Below, piece by piece: positions 1 through 11,532 of a stretch of 64,000 bases of DNA. The stretch comes from Salticus scenicus (Eukaryota > Arthropoda > Arachnida > Araneae > Salticidae): positions 199,288,480 through 199,352,479 of the forward strand of contig OZ005648.1 of NCBI GenBank assembly GCA_963930645.1. Direction: 5' to 3'. A model generated the notes under the pieces. That model saw nothing but the letters and a program-made list of their open reading frames with translations. It had not been told where the DNA came from and did not search any database. A program made the translations under genes and the position numbers. Within the stretch, counting starts at the first letter, position 1, and the number at the start of each line of letters is the position of its first letter.

Positions 1-700
1 AAAATGTCGGACCAGTTTTAAAATATCAGTTTTGATGCCGGAATGAACATCAGTAATATGCTACTTTGAAAATTTCGCAAGCTATTGGAAATTTACGAAT
101 TTCTTAACATGGCAGTATAGGGCAAAATTTCACATAAACGTCAATTTTGAGAGATATTTTCATCGTAAAGATGTCAGACTACTTTAGAAATATTATTTAG
201 AACACTGGTATGAATATTAATGACTATGAATTTTCCAATATAAAAATTTCGTAAGTTATTGGAAACTTACGAATTTCTTAACATGGCAGAATAGAGCAAA
301 ATTTCACATAAACGTGAATCTTGAGGGATATTTTCATCGAAAAGATGTCAAACTGCTTTTTAAATATTATTTTGGATACTCGCATGAATATCATAGACTA
401 TGATTTTTCCAATTTAAAAAATTTGTAAGTTATTTGGAATTTACGATTTACTTAACATGTCAGAATAAGGCAAAATTGAGCATAAACTTCCATTTTCAGG
501 ATCATAAATACATTAGACAACTTCAAAATGACATTTATGATATTCGTTTGAACATGATTGAATACAATATTCTAATAGGAAAATTTCGTAAATTATTCGT
601 AATTTACGATTTTATTAACATAGCGAAAGTGTAAATTTTTCATATAAAAATAAATTTTGAGGATTACTGCATTGGAAATAGTAGCATGAAAACTAAACAA
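1..700. repeat. Satellite array, about 170-bp unit, four copies
   Basis: Units begin near positions 4, 171, 345 and 512, so the period is 167-174 bp. Each unit repeats the same order of landmarks: an ATGTCAGAC-like start, a TTTCGTAAGTTATTGGAA block, a TTAACATGGCAG block and an ATTTCACATAAACGT block. Copies are diverged and the fourth is the most decayed. The array runs off the left edge of the window, so its true length is unknown. A 66-codon open frame at 434-634 lies wholly in the array and is not a gene. Confidence 0.85.
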
Positions 701-778
701 CGGAATTGACCCTGACAAAATAAATTAATAGATTAGAATAAGATAAACATATTGAAGTGAACGGTGGATAGCTTATTA

Positions 779-1187
779 GGCGTGGAGTTCGTTCTGTCAC
801 TGTGTCAAGCTTTGGTCAAATTCGTTTCTCTTAATATGAATATAATATTAGTCCAATCAATAGGTATTTAAAAAAGGGCTTACCTAGCAAAAGGTGGGGT
901 AGAAGATTTTTCTTTTTTAATTTGTTCATATGAGTGTCAATATGAAAAAAACGAGTTATCCAACATGAGCGATCCCGGGAGAATTTTTGTCGGCTGAAAA
1001 ACCTCGAAAATTTACTACTTTTTTGGCTTTTTTTGAAATATCTCAGAAATGACTAAATTTAGCGATGTTTTTCTATTATAAAATTTAAAGAAGATTAAAT
1101 TTCCTACAATTTTCTGCATTACAATTTTTTTGTAGTACTAATAGCAAGCGTGTTACAGCCTCTTGAAAGTCGGCATTTTTTCTCAAG
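779..1187 (+). repeat. Left terminal inverted repeat of the 779-3812 transposon
   Basis: About 409 bp. It matches the reverse complement of 3417-3812 with scattered substitutions and small indels. Similarity fades just inside position 1190 and just outside 779. Confidence 0.8.
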
Positions 1188-1621
1188 CTAATAAAATTCA
1201 ACTTAAAGAAATGGGTTGGTGCATGATTGTTTTTTAGAAAACGGAAAGAAAGGAAGGGACATATTCAGCTGTCTGACCTTAAAAAATGACATCTGCTTCA
1301 TAGTAAAGAAGATATATATATAAAAAAAAAAAAAAAAAAAAAAACTGCCCCCCCCCCCTTTTCACACAAAAAGCTCTCCCTTTCCTCCCGCCTCTTCTCA
1401 TCCTGTAGTACGCTGCCTCGGCTGAACATCTATGTTATTCAGTTCAGTGCGAACGTACTGTTTCAACCTGTGAGGTTTTTCTATTACAATAAGTGGAGTG
1501 TTTGTTTTATTTTCGAAATCAGTTTGAATAAATGTGAAGTAAAGATTCTGAAGGAGAAAGGTATACAAAAAATCTGTAAAAGTACAATGCAAAGCGTCAA
1601 AATGAAGAACATTAGTGTTTT
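1188..1621. other. Non-coding spacer with A and C homopolymers
   Basis: This stretch lies between the left inverted repeat and the broken coding region. It holds a TA-rich run followed by about 24 A at 1321-1344 and a C run near 1349-1358. A 64-codon open frame on the minus strand (1398-1592) has no recognisable features. Confidence 0.5.
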
Positions 1622-2355
1622 TTGAAGAACCTAAAACAAGTAAGAATTCACAATGCCTGTCACAAACGATACATCAATGAGCGAATGATTGCAGCATATG
1701 TACGGCGTCATACAACTGGTGATGGTGCTGGTCTAAACTGTGCGGCTCGATATCTTCCATCAAGAACTGAAGGTTTCAGTTTTAAAGATCAGTGTTTCTT
1801 GTGTGGAGAGGGGATACTTCAAGATTTCTTTAAAAAACAGGAACGACTTCCTGAGCATGAAAGAAATTTTATCCACCATGCTATGAAACTGGTGTGAAAG
1901 AAACACATGTAAATGGTGCCGAAAATCGTGGGGATGAGAGAAGAAAAAAGTACTCAAATGCATCGGAAATGTAAAAGGTTTAGTTGCTATAAATGCTGGG
2001 TATCACAGGTTTTGCCATCAAAAACTGCATTGGAGGCCAAAAAGTGAGATTAAACGAGGATACTAACCTGCAAGTAACACTGATGAGGCAATGGAATCAA
2101 TTTACTCCTAACCTTAAAACGACTCGGACGAGTGCCAGTCGCATAAAGTATTTGATGAATAAAATAGAGGGTGATTTTCGTCCTGGCATCAGAACGGTTA
2201 CATCACGCCTTTGCAAAAAATATGGTGAAGATGTTTTAATAGCCGAAACTGCCAACAAGAAAGCAGTTTGCTTCCAAAATGTTGGCTATAAAATACTCAG
2301 TGAAACTGGTATAGTAACAAGAACTCTGATCCTCAACAGGAAAATGTCATACTAA
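1622..2355 (+). pseudogene. Broken transposon-borne protein, two frame-shifted pieces
   Basis: Piece one (1622-1897, 91 codons) has a basic segment with the motif HNACHKRYINE, then FSFKDQCFLCGEGI with a CxxC pair, then an HxxxFxH-like stretch, suggesting a small zinc-binding region. Piece two (1993-2355, 120 codons) is in another frame and contains LMNKIEGDFRPGI and SRLCKKYGEDVLIAE. I associate this combination with a family of uncharacterised arthropod and cnidarian proteins carried by transposons; that is recall, not a search. Stops and a frameshift separate the pieces, and the long terminal inverted repeats on both sides support a transposon origin. No catalytic domain is visible, so the enzyme part may be lost. 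Confidence 0.6.
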
Positions 2356-3104
2356 TTTCATCATTTGACGAGGCTGAAGAAGATAAGCTATTCTAAGAGC
2401 TTTTATAATTACTGCAAGATGGAGAGGAACAATTTGAGGACAACACACCTTCCTTCTACCTCTGATGACTATTGAAATTTAAGAACCCGGGCTTTCAAAT
2501 TAACCACGAAGAAAATAAACATGTATATTATACATTAATGTACGTTTCTTTATTTGTTTCATGGCTAAATGAATCTCCCTATAATTTACATATAAAGTTA
2601 AATTTCTACAATTTACTTTTGTAATTATTTGCTATTGTTCTTCAAACAAGTTTGCCTATTTATGAAGTTCATTTAAAGTTAATATTGTACCTTGTTATTA
2701 TCATCAATATTAATATAGCAGTAATGAATGTTTATTACAACATTATGTATTATATCTAAATATCATTAACGTTTTATAATTTAATAAATAGTAGAATTAA
2801 AATATCTATGTATCAATGCATTGAGTTTTTGCTTATTAGCCCCCTAATATTTATTCATTTACATTTATGTACAAATATTTTTTATTTTATTTATTTTTCT
2901 TTGTATGTGTGTGTGTGTATTATGTGTTGCAGTGATAGAATACTATACATTGGCAGTTATTGGAGTCTGATGATGACTACTGTTGTTAGGCCAGAATTGT
3001 CAGTGCGTGGCCGGGGAGAGAGAGAGAATTAGTAAAAAGGGGAAGGGAAAAATTAAAAGGGAGCAGATTTGTTATCTGTCGTTCTTAGAGAGAGAGAAAA
3101 AAAA

Positions 3105-3320
3105 AGAAAGAATGTCCAATTTATCTGGCGAACATATTTAATTCCTTTCAAAAATCACGATTATTTTAACAAGGCATATGTTAAGGGAACAATCAAGAAT
3201 ATAAAACAGTATTTCTTACAATATATATTGTAAAAAAAATACATCTGGCGTGTATATTTCTGTATTACGTTTTGGATCACCAAATTCAAAAATCTCAAGG
3301 ACGACAGATATCACAGCTAT
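3105..3320 (+). repeat. Dispersed repeat (family also at 25.4-26.5 and 27.1-27.3 kb)
   Basis: Shared landmarks are a TTATCTGGCGAA-like block, a run resembling AATATAAAACAGTATTTC, and GTATTACGTTTTGGATCACC followed by GACGACAGATATCA. The same order appears on the plus strand at 25440-25530 plus 26395-26490 and on the minus strand at 27130-27345. This copy lies inside the 779-3812 transposon. Confidence 0.65.
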
Positions 3321-3416
3321 ACCATTAAAAGTTGTTAAGCTTTCTGTAAATAAAGCTTCTAATTCTAATAATTACTGTACATTGTTTATAAGGAGTAATG
3401 CGCTTTTTTTACGAAG

Positions 3417-3812
3417 TTGAGAAATCTGTTTATTTTCAAGAAGCTGTTACGCGCTTGCTATTAGTACTACAGAAAAGGTGTAATGAAGGAAATTGCAGGA
3501 AATTTAATCCTCTTTAAACATTACAATAGAAAAATATCGCTAAATTCAGCTATTTCTGAGATATTTTGAAAAAAGCCAAAAAACTAGTAAATTTTCGAGG
3601 TTTTTCAGCCGTCAAAAATTCTCCCGGGGCCGACCATGTTGGATAACTCGTTTTTTGCATATTAGTACTAATATGTACAAATTAAAAAAATAAAATCTTC
3701 TACCCCACCTTTTGCAAGGTAGAATGTATTTATTGACTGGACTATATGTTTTGTACTAGAAACTTAAGAGAACATAAATATGATGGGGAACTGAGCAGAG
3801 TCCACCTATGCC
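3417..3812 (-). repeat. Right terminal inverted repeat of the 779-3812 transposon
   Basis: Inverted partner of 779-1187. The block that reads CTACCCCACCTTTTGC here is the reverse of the left-arm GGTGGGGTAG block. Confidence 0.8.
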
Positions 3813-4328
3813 AACTAGTTTTCTGATAACATAAACCGTTTAAATTTAGCAAGCGATGCAACCTTTATGAAATGCATTGTATATAGATACATATTAGTGA
3901 TGCATCTATCTTTTCTGTTATCATTTATTAATTTTCTTATTTTTATTCATACTGGTATATTTGCATTGGAGCAAAAACGTTAGGGAAATTACGTGGTAGC
4001 GTGAATATGATTAGTTTAACAATTATTTTACTGGAAAAGAGAAATTAAAAAAAAATGTTGCTACTAATATGGTATGAAAGTTAGTGTCCTGTGAAAATGT
4101 TGAGTTTTCAGAGTTAAAATTATTTCTTTAGAATATTTTTAATTAATATATGGTTTTCACAATAATTCTTAATTAAAAAAACCGTAGTAGTATTTATTTA
4201 TTTATTTATTTTTTGCTTTAATCTAATATTGCACTTAATTGCTTAATTGGCTTTTTTTTTTTTTTTTTTTTGCGAAAGGACTATTTCCATAAGAAATATG
4301 TTCACCTGTGAAAGGATTTAGAAAATAT
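3813..4328. other. No gene seen; AT-rich spacer
   Basis: Low-complexity AT-rich DNA with ATTT repeats near 4192-4211 and a T run of about 20 near 4252-4271. No open frame or repeat family is recognised. Confidence 0.5.
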
Positions 4329-4673
4329 GATTTAAAGTTTGCCGCAGAGAAATCTAGGTGAAACAATTCCGCCAAATTACACAATTGCCACCTTAAAAAA
4401 TAATATTTTGAAGTACAAAGAAAACAACCAATAACCAGGATTTGTTTGAGAAATTTTATCAGAAATTTCTGAAGAGAGATCAGAAAAAATAACCTTTAAA
4501 AAGAAAAGGAACTGAAAAACCTTGAGCAGGAAAAAGAACTAAAACTCGCTTGTACAAAAATGTGAATTGAAAAACTAAAAGACGAAAATGATAAAGAGAG
4601 TTTTAGAATTGAAAAATTTCGATTCGAAAAAAGGAAAGGCAATGATAGAGTAAGAAAAACTGAAATTAAATAA
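4329..4673 (+). pseudogene. Gag-like retroelement relic (SAP-like plus coiled coil)
   Basis: Read with one frameshift near 4360 and a few stops, the plus strand gives a short helical segment beginning DLKFAAEKSR, then GETIPPNYTIATLKNNILK. A strongly charged coiled-coil stretch follows, with EKELKNLEQEKELKLA and IEKLKDENDKESFRIEKF. This order, a small SAP-like helix-loop-helix followed by a Glu/Lys-rich coiled coil, is what I associate with the start of gag-like proteins in arachnid LTR elements (recall, not a search). The stops and frameshift mark it as a relic. No nucleocapsid, protease or polymerase sequence follows. Confidence 0.5.
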
Positions 4674-5269
4674 GTAATTGTAATTAACTGAAATTCAATT
4701 AAAAAAAGAATCGCTTTTAATTTTTTATGTAAAAAAAAATCTTCAGGATAAAAATTTATTTTACCTAAGGTACAATTTCAGCAGTTTGGTGGCGGCATAA
4801 AATAAAGACTACTTGGCTACCAATTCAAGCAAACTAATAAATATGACTAATATAGGTCAAATACAAAATCGGATAATTTCATAAACTTCTTATTTGAAGT
4901 ACACTATAATAAGAAATTGTTGAAACTAATTTAACCGATAAAATATAAGGGGAAAAAATGTAAGTTTCACCTGATTTCTTATAAAACAAATTTATGTCGC
5001 ATTTCAAATCTCTAGAGACAGTGATTGTAACTTGTAACTGCCGATAAATGCACATCAGTATTATATCCAAACATATAATTGTGGTTTCTTGCTGAATTTT
5101 TATAGCCACAGAATACAAGAATTTTGCTAATTTCAATGCAAAAGAATACCTATGTGATTTGATGCAGTTTCTAAAAACTGGAGCTAAGAATAGAAAAATT
5201 AAACTTAGCAGGAACAAATTTTGGCTTGACAGAGAAAATTTTTATTCAGATAATTAGAAGAAGCTTCAT
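4674..5269. other. No supported gene
   Basis: AT-rich. A 112-codon open frame on the minus strand (4879-5217) is rich in Leu, Ile, Phe and Ser. It has no motif I recognise and no sign of a promoter or splice structure, so I do not call it a gene. Confidence 0.45.
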
Positions 5270-5525
5270 ACTCATAACTACGTGCTACAATCAGAACACA
5301 TTTCAAGCATTACTTTTTTTATAATATGATTCCAAACATTTGGTTCATTTTTTACATTTTTACTAGTCCCCTTTCTGTTTTTGCTGCAAAATTTTAGCTG
5401 AAATATGCGAGATATAACATATTCTTTATATTCCTGAAGTTTCAAAATAATTTGTGAAGTACTTTTTGAAATATTTGACAAAATGTTTGAAATTCAAAAC
5501 ATCCGGTCATTTATTGAAAGGTAGC
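5270..5525. repeat. Solo, diverged end of the foldback family at 10.05-11.53 kb
   Basis: The order of blocks (ACTAGTCCCCTTTCTGTTTT, TAGCTGAAATATGCGAGATA, TTCTTTATATTCCTGAAGTT, then GTCATTTATTGAAAGGTAG) matches the last roughly 230 bp of the element ending near 11530. No matching inverted arm was found nearby, so this is a truncated or solo copy. Confidence 0.6.
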
Positions 5526-6898
5526 GTATTTATCTATATTTCGAAAACTAATAAATGGAACGAGCTGTAAATTTTCACACCCACATTTTTTAGCAATATG
5601 ATTCATTGTATGTAAAAATTAATATAGATTGTGATTCATAACTTTCTGGGTTAACATTGGGTTAATTTATTAACTTTTCCTATAATTTAAAATATATTTT
5701 TGAATCAAAAGTTTCGATGGAATACACGTGGAAAGATATAAATGAAAATTTGTAACACACATTTAACATTAGCACCTTTGAAATTTAAACACTTAAAACT
5801 CTATAAAAATATAAGTAATATATACAACCAATATACTTTTTCGCATCGCTGTGATCTCCCAGAAATTCATATACAAAATCAAAATAGAATGTTACTTTTG
5901 AAAAAAATTAAAGCTCGTATACTTTTTAAAATGTAGAACTTTCCCATCATTTTCTCAAAGTACATTTTTCTACACGTATTTATAATAGCTAATATTTTCT
6001 GCGTGAAAATAACAAAATAATATCAGATGCTGCATTTTTTTTTTTCCGAATGTAGTACGATTTAATGCATATAAATGTATTTAATGCATATAAATGTACA
6101 ATCATAATGCTACTACTATATCTCTAAAATAATGTAAAGCAATAGAGCATCGACGATAAACGAGATTACAAATTTTTAGAACTATTGAACTAAACTATAT
6201 ATTTATATATAGATATATATATATATATATATATTTCCTCTATGTATATATGAATAAAGAAAATAGAATATATTTTAAAACTTAACTTAGAATACTTTTC
6301 AAAATTTAATAAAAGCTCCGGAAGAAGGAAACTATAATCGAAAATCGGCAAAATCTAGACATACAAATATTTTTGAAAAACGTAATTTGTTCAAAAGCAG
6401 AAAATATTACCATATTTGAACAACTACTCTAATAAATTAAAAACTTGTTTTCTATATATAGTCTCTTTCTTTTTTTTTTTTTTTTTTTTTTTTTTCTGTT
6501 TAGGTTCAATAAGTAGAAATAAAAGTTTTTGATAAGAAATATTGCGTAACAATTTTATTCAGAAACAAACAAAAAACAAATAAAATTTTGTCAACTTATT
6601 CTTTGTTCTTTATCATAATAAAATAACCCATGCTATCTTCAAAGATATCCCTATCGATAACTTAGTTTAAAAAATATTCCGATCGAAAACAAAATCCCCT
6701 CAGGATGCTCATAAAAAAAGGGTCAATTTTGGAACGATGAACCGAAAGAAATTTAATTCACAAATATTTCTTTATTTTAAAAGTACAGACTTTTTTTTTT
6801 TTTTTTTTAATAAATATGTTTACGCCTTTTTGAACTATGACGAAATTCTTATATTGCTTTTGCGTTACCATTTTTATTTTGTATTATATGAGTATATA

Positions 6899-6934
<36 letters not shown>

Positions 6935-8214
6935 ATAAATTTTAAATATAAGATGGAATAAAACTTGAGTTTTTAATATATAACTAGAACAGAGTATTTA
7001 TAAACCAATGCGCAAATGCAGCTAAAGGAAATATAAAACCATAATAAATAAGCAAAATAACCAAGGATAGGTGAAAATTAATCCCAAAATACATGAGGGC
7101 CTTCTTCAGGGGAGCTCCCCCCTGTAGGGAAGAAAATATGAGACGTTTCTGACGAAACGTTGGCTATTATTTAGCCAAAAAAATACGTTTCTAGCCCCCA
7201 ACTTCTCACACATGGAAGCAAGACCATACAGCAAACGAATATAATTAATACAAAGCATGAATTCATAAATGAAGCATATAAGCAAATACATCAGAATTAA
7301 ATACAAGAATGTAAATATTAATAAAAAATAAATACATACTGGACAAACTCGAATAGTCAAAGGAAAATTTAAATCCCCCTCACCCCATCTTAAACATACA
7401 GCCCGTATATATATATTGTGATAACAATAAGAATGAAAACGAAAAACGAAATGAAAACGAACTGATGACTAATTCGCCACAATAAAACACAAAATCCAAT
7501 TTGGTAACTACTTAATTAATTTTTTTAAATAATTTGATCTGAATTTCTTAATTTATATTTGAAAAAGGAAGAAAAATGCTCAGTTTAAAATAATTCCGAT
7601 AATAATATTCAAAATATATAGAAACCTAACATGAAGGAGCTTTTTAATGATTGCAATTTTTTTTTTCTATTTGAACTGACAGTAACAAAATGAACCAAAA
7701 TAATCTGGTGTGTCACTCTCACGACTTTCTCTTACCCCAAAATTTAATACTATAAATACAGGTTGAAGATTAAGGGGTAAGATAACGAGCACTGTCATCA
7801 CACTCAGATTCATTACTGCAAATACATTTATTATAATTTAAATCTGTTACTAAAATTAAACGTTCCCTTAAAATTATCCAGACAACTTTCCCAGGCAACA
7901 TTCCTTGAAACTTATCAATCTTAATTAAACTTTTCCAGCAACAAACTTATGGAAGCTTCAAAACATGTAAGTATGCTAAAAACAAGCGATGAATGTTTAG
8001 CTTAAAAACGAACATTATTTACCATATGTCTATGAGGAATTAATTTCAATTTCTTGTCAGCTTTCCTGAACATGGTAAAATATTATACTAAAGCACTTCC
8101 GCTAACAATAAAAAAAAATGTTATCGCTTAAATATTTGCAGCCCTGTATATCTTTTGAAGATTATGTACAGACCACATGACAGCTAAATATAATCATATA
8201 GTAATAATACATGG
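5526..8214. other. Gene-free AT-rich stretch with microsatellites
   Basis: It holds a 19-bp tandem doublet near 6061-6098 (TTTAATGCATATAAATGTA twice), TA repeats near 6192-6232 and 6898-6932, T runs near 6471-6495 and 6791-6808, and a slightly GC-richer patch at 7090-7210. Open frames here are short and low-complexity. No family or exon is recognised. Confidence 0.5.
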
Positions 8215-8725
8215 CACAACCTGAAATACACTTTGATCAATTTTCGACTATTGTCGCACTATAATCTAGTTCTTTTGCGTAGCCCTGTAAACGAATAGTG
8301 AATGATTTCTCTACCATATTCTACATGAGACATGTTTTTACGCATATAAAAAATAGATATTTATTTCATTTGGTTTAGTGCAGTCTACAGACACTAAACT
8401 TTTCTTACCTACAATTTCCCCCATACACGTAATGTATATGAATTCTCTTGGGTGTCCCTGTGCACGAACCATTTGCTTCATCTCAAAGAAAAGCTTAGTG
8501 TAGCACCCGTATATGATACACATTTAGAATACCAAATTTGGACTTTCTGATACTATTTTTTCTTCAGATATGCAGACAACAGACATACACACGCACAGAC
8601 CAACCGCTAAATTATTTTCGGATTCAGGGAACCTCAAAACATGTAGATATAACAAAAACTCACTTTCGAAAATCTGACCCAAAAACAATACTTTTTCTAA
8701 ATTATGGGTAAGAGAAAATAAAAAT
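8215..8725 (+). repeat. Dispersed repeat, about 330-bp core (family of 22.9-23.6 kb)
   Basis: Landmarks in order: TTTGCGTAGCCCTGTAAACG, TTCATTTGGTTTAGTGCAGT, CTACAATTTCCCCCATACAC, GGTGTCCCTGTGCACGAACC, a CAGACATACACACGCACAG block, TTTTCGGATTCAGGGA, and an end in GGGTAAGAGAAAATAAAAATG. The same order recurs in two tandem copies at 22930-23640. I recall similar repeats from spider genomes. The minus-strand open frame here is a shadow of the repeat. Confidence 0.75.
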
Positions 8726-8924
8726 GAAGAAAACTGAATTTATAGAACAGGACACAAATAACTGAATAAATAATAAAATAAATGGCTCAGGATGTAGAGG
8801 TAATCCTCAGGATTCACCACTCCCACATTAAGTGAAAAAATACAAGGTGGTTTCATTTTTTGACAAGCGATGTAACACAAAATACACAAAAACACTCAAC
8901 CATGCAATTAAAATATAACTTTCA

Positions 8925-8959
<35 letters not shown>

Positions 8960-9344
8960 GGGGTGGGGGAGAAAAGAAGATAGATCATAATCTGCAATCA
9001 GAATTAACAAAGCTTCACCAGAAATAAATTCATAAAACACACGTTGAAAGCCCCACTAGTTATACATTAATTTTATATTAAAACTATATATGTACATATA
9101 TTTATAATATAAAATTGTAACTATAATTTTAAAAGACGTGTGAAAATTATTTGAATAGTTGTAAATTTTTCTTTCTTTATTTATTTTTAATGCATGTAAT
9201 AATTCTAGAAAAATAATTTCACATGATAAATTAATTTATCTTTCATTCTTTTAAAACAGTTTGAAGGATTTTTTTTTCCCCCATTTTCATATATTATTTT
9301 AGAATTCCATAAAACACCCTTTAACTATATGTCCCCATCACATC
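8726..9344. other. No gene seen; 29-A run
   Basis: A homopolymer of about 29 A lies at 8927-8955, followed by a G-rich stretch. The rest is AT-rich and featureless. The 70-codon minus-strand frame across the homopolymer is low-complexity. Confidence 0.5.
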
Positions 9345-9795
9345 ATGAATACTAGGTCATAAATACTTTTCAAGATCAATGGAAATTGTAGCAACTCCAG
9401 CACTTTCAAGTAATAAATCAGAATACTTTTGTGTAGCCCTGTAAATGATTTATTAATGTTCATTGCATCATTTTCTATAGGAAAATTATTTATTATATCT
9501 GATAAATGCATGTTTATTTCGTATGTTTAGTGCAGTATAAAGATACTGAAAAGATTAAGAAATTCATCTCTTAAACAGTAATGTGTCCGAATTATTTTGT
9601 GAGTCCTTGTACATAAGCCATTGTTGTCACATCCACATGTAACATTTTTATAGGAAGTTTTGTACAGATAGTACATCAAATTCACATTTAATATCCATAC
9701 TTCGTATAACACCACTTTCTTAATTAAATTTAATAAATATGATATAGAGGAACATTTTATGACAGCTAAAACATATTAGTTCGTGAATTAAATTT
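9345..9795 (+). repeat. Decayed copy of the 8215-8725 repeat family
   Basis: It shares TTTTGTGTAGCCCTGTAAA, a TTTATTTCGTATGTTTAGTG block and a TACATAAGCCATT block with the copy at 8215-8725, but is more diverged. The tail at about 9737-9790 (GATATAGAGGAACATTTTAT and following bases) also recurs near 19889-19945. Confidence 0.55.
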
Positions 9796-10045
9796 TAGAA
9801 AGTATTCGATAAAATACCAGACGATTTTATTAGAACTTTTTAAATGTTACATGCTAAATACTTGCACCAATCACTTTTATTTTATTTATTTTTTAAATAA
9901 GCAATTCCGTAGAGTTATTTTGATAATAGTACACCAGTATATTTTCATTGGCATATTATTTAATTTTTTTTTTTTTAACTTATAATAAAAAGTTTTTAAA
10001 TTTATTTCGCGAATTATTTTTACCATAGTGTGATGGCATATTTAA

Positions 10046-10389
10046 TATACACTAACTAACAATAAATATTTGGACACTTTCGAATTTAAACGTTTCGTTA
10101 AATATCTAGAAAAGTTCAGCAGAAATTATCTTGAAACTTCGGTAGTGTAAAGAACATATTATACCTCATATATTTCAGCAAAAGTTGTTTCCTGAAAAGG
10201 AAAAGGGGATAAGTAAAAAAATAAACAAAGACCAAAATGTTTTGGATCACCCTCTAAAAAAATAATGCTTTAAATGCGTTTTGGCTGTAGTATGTGATTA
10301 TTAAGATTTTTACATTATTTGTATAAATTTTTAGGAGGCTACCACATATATTCATGAAGATATAACTTTTTCTTTTCTTTTTAATTACC

Positions 10390-10420
<31 letters not shown>

Positions 10421-11532
10421 TACACTTTTTTAATGATAACACGTAGGATATAAAACCCCGTACAAAGCCATTTTCAGGAAATTTGACATGCTAGATTAGA
10501 CACAGCATACTGCAATTAGAATGCAAAAATGTTAAATATCTTGCAAAATCTGAGCAATTTTACTAAATAATTTTTAACTACGCATGCGCTAGCTTTTAAA
10601 AAATTTTATTTGCATAATTTAATGGCCAAAATTATTGAGTAATTTACTATAAGAAAACCTCAAACAAATATTGTGTAAATTAAAAAGGTTACGAGAGGTA
10701 GAATGAACAGAATTTCAGCTTTTCTCCAAAAATGGAAGACGATAGGGTTTTTTTTTTTTTTTTTTTTTCCAGTATTTATTTACAATTAGCGAACACTTTA
10801 CTACCATTAGGCATTGATGGAATCAAAATAAAAATGTGAGTAAAAGCTCTTATACTTTAGCTTTTATTTTGAGAGAACTGAAATTCTGTTCATTCTATCT
10901 CTCATAACTCTTTAAATTTACACGGTATTTGTTTGAGGTTTTCATATAAGTTTCTCAATACTTTTTTGTTTTGGTATTAAATTATACAAATAAAAAATTT
11001 TAAAAGCTAGCGCATGGGTAGTTTAAAATTATTTACTAAAAATGCTCATATTTTGTAAGATATTTAACATTTTTACATTCGGATTGCAGTATGCTATGTC
11101 TAATGTAGTACGACAAAATTTTCTAAAAATATCTTTTACTGGATCTAATACCCTACGCATTATAATTAAGAAAGGTGTTTTTTTTTTTTTTTCACTTTTT
11201 TAAATAAACGTTATTATATCTCCATTAATATACGTGATAGCTTCATAAAAATGTATACATATAATGAGAAAAATTCTCTGAATCACATGCTACAGCAATA
11301 ACGCATTTAAAGCATTATTTTTAGAGGGTGATCTAAAATATTTTGACGTTTGTTTAATTTTTTTACTGGTCCCCTTTTATTCTTCAGGACACAACTTTTG
11401 CTGAAATATATGATGTAAAACATGTTCTTTATACTGTAAAAGTTTCAAGATGATTCCTAAAGAACTTTTCAGATATTTAAGAAAACGTCTAAATTCGAAA
11501 GTGTCCAAATGCTTATTGGTAGTTAGTATATA
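10046..11532. mobile_element. Foldback DNA transposon, inverted arms of about 650 bp
   Basis: The left arm (10050 to about 10750) and right arm (about 10840 to 11528) are inverted copies, together 1.48 kb with a short loop. The ends read CACTAACTAACAATAAATAT and, on the other strand, ACTAACTACCAATAAGCATT, followed by TTTGGACACTTTCGAAT. TA-rich flanks fit a Tc1/mariner-type TA duplication. There is no coding capacity. T or A homopolymers of 12-24 bases sit at different places in each arm, so the tracts expanded after the arms formed. A solo end of the family is at 5270-5525. Confidence 0.8.

Larger units (their letters stand above)
779..3812. mobile_element. DNA transposon with long terminal inverted repeats
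   Basis: The first and last roughly 400 bp are inverted copies of each other: 779-1187 matches the reverse complement of 3417-3812, including the block reading GCAAAAGGTGGGGTAGAAGA and the block AAACGAGTTATCCAACATG. Between them lie a broken coding region on the plus strand (1622-2355), an AT-rich tail and a nested dispersed repeat (about 3105-3320). I could not define a target duplication. The superfamily is not recognised. The element is dead, because its reading frame is shifted. Confidence 0.8.

Noticed and set aside
434..634. 66-codon open frame
   Set aside because: It lies entirely within the satellite array and has no motif; chance opening.
4879..5217. 112-codon minus-strand open frame
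   Set aside because: Hydrophobic, AT-biased composition, no recognised domain, and no promoter or splice context.
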